Program-made: the position numbers and the translations under genes
Part shown: positions 8,521 to 16,919 of the stretch, piece after piece
How the letters are laid out: every line of letters begins with the position of its first letter
Numbering within the stretch: the stretch's first letter is position 1
NCBI GenBank assembly: GCA_964630305.1
Contig: CAZVTR010000002.1
Location: forward strand, 1-64,000
Length of the DNA stretch: 64,000 bases
Origin: JAKPPT01 sp964630305
GTDB lineage: Bacteria; Spirochaetota; Spirochaetia; Treponematales; UBA12059
Reading direction: 5' to 3'
Notes under the pieces: generated by a model
Seen by the model: only the letters and a program-made list of their open reading frames with translations
Told to the model about the DNA's origin: nothing
Database searches by the model: none

Positions 8521-8543
8521 CCATAGAGGTGTGCTATAAGCAT

Positions 8544-8572
8544 TTGACCAATTAAAAAATTAGCCTTACATT
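8544..8572 (+). promoter_or_regulatory. fhs promoter
   Basis: TTGACC (8544-8549), a 17-nt spacer and TACATT (8567-8572), followed by a GAGGAGGA ribosome-binding site before the ATG at 8602. Confidence 0.6.
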
Positions 8573-8601
8573 AGAGTATGAATTGAGCTGAGGAGGACTT
8601 T

Positions 8602-10365
8602 ATGAGCATTACAAAACAAAAACCTGTTCCAACTGATATCGAAATTGCACAAAAAGCTGAAATTAAACCTATTGTATCAATTGCAGAAAACTATGGAATC
8701 TGCGACGAGTGTATAGATCATTTTGGCAGGTATAAGGCAAAGGTAAGGCTTGAGTTCTTAAAACAAAATCAGGATGCTCCTAAACGCGCAAAATATATCG
8801 ATGTCACTGCTATATCACCAACACCGCTTGGAGAAGGAAAGACTACAACAACTGTAGGTTTAACACAAGGATTAGGGTTGCTGGGGTACAAAGCAGCTTG
8901 TGCTATTCGTCAGCCATCAATGGGACCTACATTCGGCATAAAAGGCGGTGCTGCTGGCGGAGGTTACAGTCAGATTGTACCTATGGAAGATTTCAACCTG
9001 CATCTCACCGGTGATATTCATGCAGTTTCTGCAGCACACAACCTGTGTGCAACCGCTCTTGATGCGCGCATTTACCATGAGCTCCGCTGGTCTGATGAAT
9101 TTTTTGCGAAACAGGGAATGACCAAACTCAATGTTGACCCTTATAACGTTTTCTGGCGCAGAGTCGTCGATATGAATGATCGTGCATTACGCAATATCAT
9201 ACTCGGAATTAACGGTGTAGAAAATGGACCGCTCCGGCAATCTGGTTTTGATATTGCAGTAGCAAGTGAAGTAATGGCTATACTTGCGCTTGCAAAAGAT
9301 CTCAGAGACTTACGGGAACGAATAGGAAAAATAATTCTTGCTCTTGATAAAAAAGGAAACCCAATTACAACAGAAATGCTCGGCGTTGCAGGTGCGATGA
9401 CCATTTTGCTAAAAGATGCTATCAAACCAAATATTTTGCAAACACTTGAAGAACAGCTCGCATTTGTCCACGCTGGACCCTTTGCAAACATCGCTCACGG
9501 CAATTCATCAGTTATTGCAGACCTCGTAGCAACTAAAGTAGCTGATTATGTCATAACAGAAAGCGGTTTTGGCGCGGATATGGGGTTTGAAAAATTTGTT
9601 GATATAAAATGCCGGACGAGCAGACTTTTCCCCGATGCTGCAGTATTAGTGGTTACAGTGCGTGCGCTTAAAATGCATGGCGGCGGCCCCAAAGTCACAC
9701 CTGGCAAACCGCTTTCAGCAGCATATACTGAGGAAAATATTGATCTTGTCAACAAGGGTCTGTCTAATATGCTTGCACACCTGGATATCTTGAGAAAATT
9801 TGGCATTCCAACTGTTGTTGCAATCAATGCATTCCCATCTGATACCAAACAAGAGTGGGATATAATCCGCAATGCAGCAGTAAAAGCAGGAGCGGTTGAT
9901 GCTGTTGTATCGCATCACTGGGCAGAAGGCGGCGAAGGCGCGCTAGAACTTGCTAAAGCAGTTGAAAAAGCCGCTCAAATACCCAGTAAAGTCATGCCCT
10001 TTTATCCGCTCGATCTTTCAATTAAAGAAAAAATTGAGCGAATCGCGCGTGAAATTTATGGTGCTGACCATGTCTCCTACTCTGTCGAAGCAGAAGAAGC
10101 TATTGAGCGTTTTTCAAAACTCGGTTATGACAAACTTCCTATTTGTATGGCTAAAACTCAATACTCGTTATCACATGATCCAGCACTTAAGGGCGCACCT
10201 AAGGGTTTTATTTTCCCAATTAATGATGTCCGGCTGGCAGCTGGCGCTGGTTTTATCTACCCGCTCTCTGGCGACATAAACACCATGCCCGGACTCTCGA
10301 GCAAGCCTGGGTATATGGGCATGGACATCGATCCTGATACAGGGAAAATTTCCGGGCTTTCATAA
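8602..10365 (+). CDS. fhs: Formate-tetrahydrofolate ligase
   Basis: ATP-dependent activation of formate to 10-formyl-THF, feeding purine and one-carbon metabolism and, where the pathway is complete, acetogenesis. 587 residues, somewhat longer than the usual ~556. Diagnostic motifs include the nucleotide loop PTPLGEGKTTT (residues 73-83), RQPSMGPTFGIKGGAAGGGY, and VTPGKPL. A strong GAGGAGGA site precedes the ATG. It is monocistronic, divergent from murA. No other Wood-Ljungdahl gene is in the window, so homoacetogenesis cannot be concluded. Confidence 0.97.
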   Translation: MSITKQKPVPTDIEIAQKAEIKPIVSIAENYGICDECIDHFGRYKAKVRLEFLKQNQDAPKRAKYIDVTAISPTPLGEGKTTTTVGLTQGLGLLGYKAACAIRQPSMGPTFGIKGGAAGGGYSQIVPMEDFNLHLTGDIHAVSAAHNLCATALDARIYHELRWSDEFFAKQGMTKLNVDPYNVFWRRVVDMNDRALRNIILGINGVENGPLRQSGFDIAVASEVMAILALAKDLRDLRERIGKIILALDKKGNPITTEMLGVAGAMTILLKDAIKPNILQTLEEQLAFVHAGPFANIAHGNSSVIADLVATKVADYVITESGFGADMGFEKFVDIKCRTSRLFPDAAVLVVTVRALKMHGGGPKVTPGKPLSAAYTEENIDLVNKGLSNMLAHLDILRKFGIPTVVAINAFPSDTKQEWDIIRNAAVKAGAVDAVVSHHWAEGGEGALELAKAVEKAAQIPSKVMPFYPLDLSIKEKIERIAREIYGADHVSYSVEAEEAIERFSKLGYDKLPICMAKTQYSLSHDPALKGAPKGFIFPINDVRLAAGAGFIYPLSGDINTMPGLSSKPGYMGMDIDPDTGKISGLS

Positions 10366-10680
10366 CTTTTAAGACACCCGTTTTAGAACACCCGGTACAA
10401 AGGGATATCGCAATTTTAGGACACCTGGAACCAAGGGATATCGCGGTACCGAGCGATATCGCAGCGTCAGCCGGCCTCATATCAAATGACGACACACAGA
10501 TAATGACACCTCACAGATAATGACACCTGGTACCCAACTTAGTCCGACCCGAGCCTCAAATGATACCTTATCAACGACACCTGGTACCAAGTGGAGTCTG
10601 ACCAGAGCCTCACATGATGCCTTATCAATGACACCTGGTACCAAATGGGTAAAATATAGCCCACACACGGTACCAGTACT
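10366..10680. repeat. Degenerate tandem-repeat tract built on GACACCTGGTACC
   Basis: The 376-nt gap between fhs and the TPR gene has no coding sequence. Its left part repeats with a 33-nt period (10381, 10414). Its right part has two 54-nt units (10521-10574, 10575-10628) and a partial third from 10629, each starting with GACACCTGGTACC and ending with a TGATACCTTATCAA-like tail. A hairpin with arms GATATCGC/GCGATATC and loop GGTACCGA lies at 10437-10460. The same element occurs elsewhere in the window. Confidence 0.85.
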
Positions 10681-10741
10681 CTAAACAACAGCTGAACCGC
10701 TGTACAAACTGATTTTTTTAATGGTGGGATCTGCTAGGAGC

Positions 10742-13700
10742 TTATTGCGGGAATTTCATATCAGCCATTATATTTTTATCAAGAATGATATCGATATCTC
10801 GTTTTGGATGCAGAACAAAATCAAGATTGAGAAAGCCATAATTTTTTGCATCGGATCGAATCATTGTTTTTTGATCACGAGTCAATGAATCAAATAAGCG
10901 GGCTGACTCCGTGAACTGTGCCATTGCGTCTGCTCGTTTTGAGCTGTCGCCCATCACATTTGCTACTCTCAGGTAAGCGGCTCCCAAATTGTTGCGAGCA
11001 GCAACAAGCAGGCGAACAATTTCATCGTGTGAAGGACGCTGCTGCGGATTAGGATTGGGTATGAGATCAAGTTCAGTCTGAAGCCTATCGACTAGAGCCT
11101 TGTAATAGCTTTGAGCAGCAAAATAATCCCCTCGTTTATACAGCGTATTCCCAAGAGCCATTAAGAGATAGGGTGTTGGCTTACTATTCAAGCTGGCACG
11201 ATAAAAATATGATAGCGCAGTTTTATAATCATCGAGAGTTTCTTTTCTATAATAAATATACCCACGATGATAATCCATCTCTGGTGTGACATATCCGCTA
11301 TCCTCTGCTTTTTCATACAATGCAATAGCAGTATCAAAATTTTCAGGTTTATAAAAATAAACATCTCCAAGCAGTGCATATGCTTTTCCGAATTCTGCTG
11401 ATTTAGGAAACCTGAGCTCTTCGAGCGATTGTTCATATCGTTTTATGCACCGTTCAAGCTTTTCCATGGCATCCAAATTCCGGTCTCCTTTAAGATACAG
11501 TTCACTTAATCGAATAAGATCTAAGAGATACCGCTTTGTTTGCCTGTTATCTAAACCTCTTGCAGCATCAGCTTTTTCAAACGTAAAAACTGAATTTTCA
11601 AGAGCATTTAATTCTTTATCATACAGCATCGATTTTCTAAACCATCGCGCAATAGCAGAATGAGCTTCTGGCACATATGGTTCATTTTTTACAGCTTTTG
11701 TGAGTATATCCTGCACCTGATCGAGGATTTCATGTTCCATAAGATATTCTGCAAGCTCAGCGAGTGTTGAGGCAGAAAATTTACTTTTTTTGTTACCGAG
11801 ATAATATTTTGCATATGGTGCGATTTCTTTTACATTATCCTTGCCGGTTACTCTTTCGGATCGAATGAGATAGAGCAGCATTAACTCAAGATACTGATCG
11901 ATTTTGCCATATTTTTCCATCAGTGTAGCAAGCTGAAGTCTTGCCTTATTATATATGCTTGCTATTTCTGCAGATGATGGCGGTTTATACTGCTGTTCAA
12001 GATAGTATGCCCAGTTAAGATAATTTCTCACAAGAAATAATAGTGCATCTTTATGGAAATAATTCCATTTTACAATGCGCTCCATTACTTCTTTTTCTGC
12101 GTGTGCGAAATCATACTGCAGTTCTGATTTCATCCGAGCATAATCAAGTGTCCCTTTAATGTCTTTAGGCCAGTAATCATCTGACAATAAGGTCCAGTAA
12201 ATCTTTTCAGCCAATCCATACTGACGTTTCTCAATATATTTTTCTGCATATTTATAGAACCATGGCTTCATTCGCCATTCATTGGTAGCATCGATAAAAA
12301 ATTGGAGAGATTCAGGATACTTGTCTTTTATTATTTGATTGTAGCCTCTTGAATACAATATCTGCGCATGAATCGGCCTATAAATAAAATTATAACCAAT
12401 AAATCCAAGAATGCCTAAACCTATTGCTGCAAGTACAATAATTTGCAGAACCGGTAAAATTGAGTGAATAAATATATACCTAAAACTATTTCTTTCTTCT
12501 TCGAATGCCGCACCGCGTCTCTTATCATAACCGCGCGGAACTTCGACAGGTCTTCTAAGAATTTTACTTGCAAGCTTTGCTGCATCATATGCGCTAGCAC
12601 CATCAACGAGCATCTGTATGAGCTCTTTTTGATGAGTCATAGTGCCATGATTGTTAGCTATTATATCTTCTATGCAAAGCCTTACATTGAGCGGATATGA
12701 TAAGAGCGTCTCTTGTAATTCATCAACCTGATTTTCTGTTAGTTCAATTGTTACAGGTCTATCATCTGCAGGTTTTGGTACCTCCGGTGGGGCTACAAAT
12801 GCTGATGAAGCTGGCTTTTCTGGCTTTTTTGGCTCAAAACCTGGAATGGTAAAGGAGTCATCCCAATTACTGTCAATTGAAAAATTTTCAGGTTCGAGTG
12901 TTCCTTTTTCAAGGGATGCTAGTTCTTGATCTAACTCATCAGGTGCATGAAATGCTTCAGTTCCAATCTCAGGGACTTCTATTGATTCTGAACCTGCAGA
13001 CTGAGCTTCTTGAGCTTCAGCTGGTGTTTCACTACTCTGGATTTCATTTCCAAAAGAGAGACTCTCAAGATCATGAATGTCATCCATAGATGGCAAATCA
13101 GCAATATCAGCTAATCCTGAGGTAATTTCTGTCTCACTAGCGCCGGCAGCGGTATCAAAACCGGCTGCTTCTTCTGAACTCTGAACCGTATCAGCACTAG
13201 CAGTTTCTCCCAACTTGGATAAATCAATGCCCTGATCAGTACCCTGCTCGGTACCGGGTGTGGTTAAATCAAAACCCGAGTCGGTACCAGGTGTGGCTAT
13301 ATCCAAGCTGGACTCGGCACCAAATGTCTCAGATACCAGATCTGGTGCTGCGAGTACATCTGCTGATTCTTGAGATTGCGCAGAAATCTCGCTTTCTTCT
13401 GGAAAATTTGATATTTCTGGCATTTCAGGCTGAAACTCAGACGAATCGATTCCAGTTTCCATTCCGGCATCTGTTTCGGTACCGGGTGTTGTTTCTTCCA
13501 TTTCGGTACCGGGTGTTGTTTCTTGTAGTATTTCAGAAGTAGCTTGTTCTGGTACAGTATCAGCATCAAAAAATTCTGGTTCTGTGCCTGATGGTTCGAT
13601 ATCTATACCGGCAGGTATTTCAAATTTAGAACCTGCACCTGATTCGAATTCTGAACCTATGACCGGAACTGATTCTTCAGTCTCAAAGCTGCTTTCTGGC

Positions 13701-14065
13701 TCTAAGAGTTTTGCAAGATCATCGTCGAGGCCTTCTGCAGTCTCTGCAGGTGCACTCAAAGTATCGAGATTCATGCTTTTAAGGAAACTGGCATAATCCT
13801 CATCTGGAGAGGGAGCATCAAGCAATGCCTCGAGTGATGGTTCTTGTTCTTTGGCAGGTTCACCAGTTTCTGCTGCTTCAGCACTCTGGGCTGACAACGT
13901 AAATCTGTTTGCATCTAATGCAGAAGGTTTCCCCTCATCAATTGCTGATGGAGGAGGCAACTCTTTGATGTATGGTTGTTCCCCCCATTTCCCGACGGTT
14001 TCCTGTTCACCGCCTAATTTGCGAAGATGTTTCTGTAGTTCTGCAAGACGCTTTAATGTTGGCAT
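10742..14065 (-). CDS. Large membrane-anchored TPR protein, candidate periplasmic flagellar collar protein FlcA
   Basis: 1107 residues. The N-terminal ~400 residues are acidic, low-complexity and rich in E, S, T, P. They include four copies of the dispersed element (13250-13262, 13283-13295, 13479-13491, 13505-13517), each read as TPGT. One transmembrane segment follows at about 533-560, then a helical C-terminal half with repeated TPR units, predicted periplasmic. This order matches the large TPR collar protein FlcA of spirochaete flagellar motors, but I assign it from architecture and memory of the family only. It is transcribed alone. Alternative: a generic periplasmic TPR scaffold. Confidence 0.6.
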   Translation of the reverse strand: MPTLKRLAELQKHLRKLGGEQETVGKWGEQPYIKELPPPSAIDEGKPSALDANRFTLSAQSAEAAETGEPAKEQEPSLEALLDAPSPDEDYASFLKSMNLDTLSAPAETAEGLDDDLAKLLEPESSFETEESVPVIGSEFESGAGSKFEIPAGIDIEPSGTEPEFFDADTVPEQATSEILQETTPGTEMEETTPGTETDAGMETGIDSSEFQPEMPEISNFPEESEISAQSQESADVLAAPDLVSETFGAESSLDIATPGTDSGFDLTTPGTEQGTDQGIDLSKLGETASADTVQSSEEAAGFDTAAGASETEITSGLADIADLPSMDDIHDLESLSFGNEIQSSETPAEAQEAQSAGSESIEVPEIGTEAFHAPDELDQELASLEKGTLEPENFSIDSNWDDSFTIPGFEPKKPEKPASSAFVAPPEVPKPADDRPVTIELTENQVDELQETLLSYPLNVRLCIEDIIANNHGTMTHQKELIQMLVDGASAYDAAKLASKILRRPVEVPRGYDKRRGAAFEEERNSFRYIFIHSILPVLQIIVLAAIGLGILGFIGYNFIYRPIHAQILYSRGYNQIIKDKYPESLQFFIDATNEWRMKPWFYKYAEKYIEKRQYGLAEKIYWTLLSDDYWPKDIKGTLDYARMKSELQYDFAHAEKEVMERIVKWNYFHKDALLFLVRNYLNWAYYLEQQYKPPSSAEIASIYNKARLQLATLMEKYGKIDQYLELMLLYLIRSERVTGKDNVKEIAPYAKYYLGNKKSKFSASTLAELAEYLMEHEILDQVQDILTKAVKNEPYVPEAHSAIARWFRKSMLYDKELNALENSVFTFEKADAARGLDNRQTKRYLLDLIRLSELYLKGDRNLDAMEKLERCIKRYEQSLEELRFPKSAEFGKAYALLGDVYFYKPENFDTAIALYEKAEDSGYVTPEMDYHRGYIYYRKETLDDYKTALSYFYRASLNSKPTPYLLMALGNTLYKRGDYFAAQSYYKALVDRLQTELDLIPNPNPQQRPSHDEIVRLLVAARNNLGAAYLRVANVMGDSSKRADAMAQFTESARLFDSLTRDQKTMIRSDAKNYGFLNLDFVLHPKRDIDIILDKNIMADMKFPQ

Positions 14066-14276
14066 TCTTTGAAATTTTCGGCATATACTATGCCATTCCT
14101 TATTGCAAGTATATCAAAGTATACGGAGTATATAAATATCAAAATTTTAGAACTATTGGTATTCATCTTTTTGCTAATTTTTCCGAATTATAATACAGTA
14201 CCAACTACTCTTATTCTTCATATGAGAACAAGATAGTATTGGATTGGCATATAGGAATGGCTTATAGGATTTTCGA

Positions 14277-14987
14277 ATGAAACGAACTGTATTTCTTTTA
14301 CTTATTATCATTTGCACTGTGCCGCTGCTGTTTTCTGTTGATGTTCCCTCCATCAGCATGCATGTCTATGTTTCAGAATTAAAATCTGCCCAGGCTCCAA
14401 TCATTCTGGAAAACCATATAATTTTTTCTGTTAAAGGTGTATATCGCTCGGTAGGCATTGCTTTTTCACATGAAAAATGGTCAAAAACACATTACTTTGA
14501 AAAAAATAAATATGGCATTTTTTTCTTTATATATCCTGTTCCTCTGGAAACTGCAGGTCCCTTGCAGTACAGACTTGTCATTGATGGGGTCTGGTGCAAA
14601 GATAGTGCAAACCCGGAATACTATAAAGACTTTAATAGCGGCATTGAATTTTCGTTAGTCAACATTCCATTTTTACCAAAGCAAATGTATGGGATCTGGA
14701 ATCCTGCAGATACCAATGATGGTACAGTTACCTTTTACTATAAAGGCACACCAGGCCAATATATCTATGTAACTGGCAGCTTTTGCAATTGGGATCCATT
14801 CCTCTATGAACTCGAAGAAGAAAAACCAGGTGAATACTGGTTAAGATTAAAGCTTGAACCAGGTACATATTATTATGTTTTTATAATTAAAGGTGAAAAA
14901 GTACCAGATCCGCTCAATAATAAAATTGTATATACAAAAGAAGGAAAACCAGTTTCGGAGCTTGTTGTTCCTGTTAGAAAGAACTAA
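14277..14987 (+). CDS. Exported CBM48/AMPK-like early-set domain protein
   Basis: 236 residues with a signal peptide (about 1-20) and apparently two immunoglobulin-like early-set modules. The second has the glycogen-binding-like pattern VTGSFCNWDPF...PGEYWLRLKLEPGTYYYVFII (pieces spread over residues 160-210), typical of CBM48/AMPK-beta folds that bind alpha-glucans or serve as structural modules. It is probably periplasmic. A TATAGG box lies 8 nt before the ATG and there is only a weak ribosome site. It is convergent with the phosphoesterase gene. The ligand is not predictable. Confidence 0.7.
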   Translation: MKRTVFLLLIIICTVPLLFSVDVPSISMHVYVSELKSAQAPIILENHIIFSVKGVYRSVGIAFSHEKWSKTHYFEKNKYGIFFFIYPVPLETAGPLQYRLVIDGVWCKDSANPEYYKDFNSGIEFSLVNIPFLPKQMYGIWNPADTNDGTVTFYYKGTPGQYIYVTGSFCNWDPFLYELEEEKPGEYWLRLKLEPGTYYYVFIIKGEKVPDPLNNKIVYTKEGKPVSELVVPVRKN

Positions 14988-14989
14988 GT

Positions 14990-15514
14990 TTAAACAGGCG
15001 TAAACTCATAAAAATCAAAGTCTCTGTCATTTTTTACTATTTCATAAAAAGAAGCAGAAAAACCTTCGTCAGCATTATAATTAAGTATAGAAAAACTAGG
15101 TCCCCATAGAGCCCGCGGTTTTCCAAGACTGCCAGGATTAATAATGAGCACACCCTCTCGTTTTTTATAGAGCGGAATATGGGTATGCCCAAAAATAACT
15201 GCATCCGCCTGTTCCTTATGAGCAAGAGCAGTAACATCATCTAGTACTGTTTCAAAATTAGTGGTATGTCCATGCAAGACAAGAATTTTTTTATTATTTA
15301 TTCCAAGCGTAGCAATAAGCGGCGCATTCGAGTGAGCATCCATATTCCCCCGTACAGAATAGCATTGAGGAATAGTATGTTTCTGCGTTATTGCTGCAAT
15401 ATCCCTGACGCCATCACCGCAGTGTATGATTGCAGAAATTGTATTTTTGCAAAAATCTATTGCTCTTTCTAAATATTCAATTTGCCCATGAGTATCAGAG
15501 ACGATGAGATACAT
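14990..15514 (-). CDS. YfcE/MJ0936-type metallophosphoesterase
   Basis: 174 residues with the complete calcineurin-like set: SDTHG (D7, H9), HCGDG (D34), RGNMD, LHGH, FGHTH and NPGS. Family members are small dimetal phosphodiesterases acting on model or cyclic phosphodiesters in the cytosol. The start at 15514 has GGAAGG upstream and overlaps the preceding gene by 20 nt, so the two are translationally linked. Confidence 0.9.
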   Translation of the reverse strand: MYLIVSDTHGQIEYLERAIDFCKNTISAIIHCGDGVRDIAAITQKHTIPQCYSVRGNMDAHSNAPLIATLGINNKKILVLHGHTTNFETVLDDVTALAHKEQADAVIFGHTHIPLYKKREGVLIINPGSLGKPRALWGPSFSILNYNADEGFSASFYEIVKNDRDFDFYEFTPV

Positions 15515-16793
15515 AGTTTCCTTCCTGAAATTGTATATTTAAATCGCGAAGACGATTTGAAAGCAAATTAATTATATTCCTTGCATCCTCCGGAGAATGA
15601 CTGATAAGATGTTCAATCTGTTCTCGTGTGAAAACTATTACTGAAGTTTCTGTTAATGCTCTGCCCCATGCACTTCTCGATTCATGCAATAAGAGTCCCA
15701 TCTCTCCGATAAAATTACCCTCTGCAACAATAGAGACTGGTTCAATGGATTGCATATCCGGATCTTCAAAATAGACTCCTATTTGCCCTGAAACAATAAA
15801 ATAAGCATAATCAGCTGGATCATTTTTTTTAAAAAGCAGAGAGCCTCCTGGAAATGTTTGCATCGATTTTTTAAAAAGCTCTTGCAGCGACTTAAAGATT
15901 ATAGCATCAATTTTATTGAGCTTTTTCTTTTCAAAAAAATTTCGATATTTTTTAAAAGCAATGCTGGTAAAAAATTCATCGGTATATACATATTCTGCAA
16001 AAAGAAAATATAACCAAAAAAAGAAATAGACTTTTATGAGCAATGCAATAACATTACCCAGAACACCATAAATAATACCGTATCGATTCGTAGAAAAAAG
16101 AAGCTGAACAATATACGAAAAAACCGTATAAATTATCGTGCAAACTGTTGCAGTTTTAATAATTTTTTTCAGAGCTATTTTATATGCAGGTAATACTCGC
16201 AATGTCTGTACAATAAAAAACCAAAGAATCAAGAGAGGAATTATGTAACGGGCAAGTTCTGCAACTATTGTTATTGTTTGACTAATATAGCCAGGGGGGA
16301 TAATTCTTAAAACATACTGAACCATTTGGAGCAGTGTAATAACTGCAATAACTGCAATGAGTATGATGAGCTCAACAAGAAATGTTACTAAGTTCTCTCT
16401 GATCGGCGTTCCCGTACCAGCATCATTGAATATAATACGCAAACCACGCTGAACCGAAAGCACAAACAATCGGGAAGTCCATATAAGATTCAATAAAAGA
16501 AAAACACCGGCTACAGACATCAGCTTTTTCGAAAAAAAACTATTTATTACAGCATCAATAGGAAGATTTTTAAACCACTCTACAGAATTGATTATTTCCA
16601 AAACTGCATGAGAATTACCCAAAATTAAAAATGAAATGTACACGAGCACAAGTACAACAGGAAGAGCAGACAATAAAAAGGCATATGCACCAGCAGCAGC
16701 ATGGTTAGCCATTTCCTGTTTTAGAAAGAGCTCATACGCTAGCACTATTTTCTGCATGGTTGTTTTAAAAATTTGCATTATTTTTGAGCTCAT
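15495..16793 (-). CDS. YihY/BrkB-family membrane protein fused to a cyclic-nucleotide-binding domain
   Basis: 432 residues. The first ~280 form the YihY/BrkB membrane domain (six or so helices, with the family's early AAAGAYAFLLSALPV and RGLRIIF segments). After a linker, residues ~305-432 form a cNMP-binding beta-barrel with YFIVSGQIGVY and a phosphate-binding cassette GEMGLLLHESRSAWGRA that keeps Gly-Glu and Arg. The fusion suggests a transporter or envelope protein gated by a cyclic nucleotide. The downstream overlapping gene is a phosphodiesterase-fold enzyme, which may be relevant to that nucleotide. Both functions are inferred. Confidence 0.85.
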   Translation of the reverse strand: MSSKIMQIFKTTMQKIVLAYELFLKQEMANHAAAGAYAFLLSALPVVLVLVYISFLILGNSHAVLEIINSVEWFKNLPIDAVINSFFSKKLMSVAGVFLLLNLIWTSRLFVLSVQRGLRIIFNDAGTGTPIRENLVTFLVELIILIAVIAVITLLQMVQYVLRIIPPGYISQTITIVAELARYIIPLLILWFFIVQTLRVLPAYKIALKKIIKTATVCTIIYTVFSYIVQLLFSTNRYGIIYGVLGNVIALLIKVYFFFWLYFLFAEYVYTDEFFTSIAFKKYRNFFEKKKLNKIDAIIFKSLQELFKKSMQTFPGGSLLFKKNDPADYAYFIVSGQIGVYFEDPDMQSIEPVSIVAEGNFIGEMGLLLHESRSAWGRALTETSVIVFTREQIEHLISHSPEDARNIINLLSNRLRDLNIQFQEGNYVSHRL

Positions 16794-16919
16794 ACTATAA
16801 TATTCTTATATATTTTATATTTTTATGCAAGTAAAAAAATCATTGATAAATTACATATATAATAAACATAATGAACCTTTAAAGTATAATGTTATATATT
16901 GTAGTTTTAGGGGGCAAGC

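Noticed and set aside
7557..8524. MurA starting at 8524
   Set aside because: The extra 22 residues fall upstream of a consensus promoter and include a dispersed-repeat copy; the conserved N-terminus starts at 8458.
9690..9705. CACACCTGGCAAACC in fhs, CTGTACCGGGTGTG in rsmI and ACACCTGGTACA in hppA as repeat insertions
   Set aside because: These encode family-conserved peptides (VTPGKP, PVPGVSAF, IVPGV), so they can be explained by protein constraint.
8602..10365. Evidence for a complete Wood-Ljungdahl (homoacetogenic) pathway
   Set aside because: Only formate-THF ligase is present; this enzyme also serves ordinary one-carbon metabolism.
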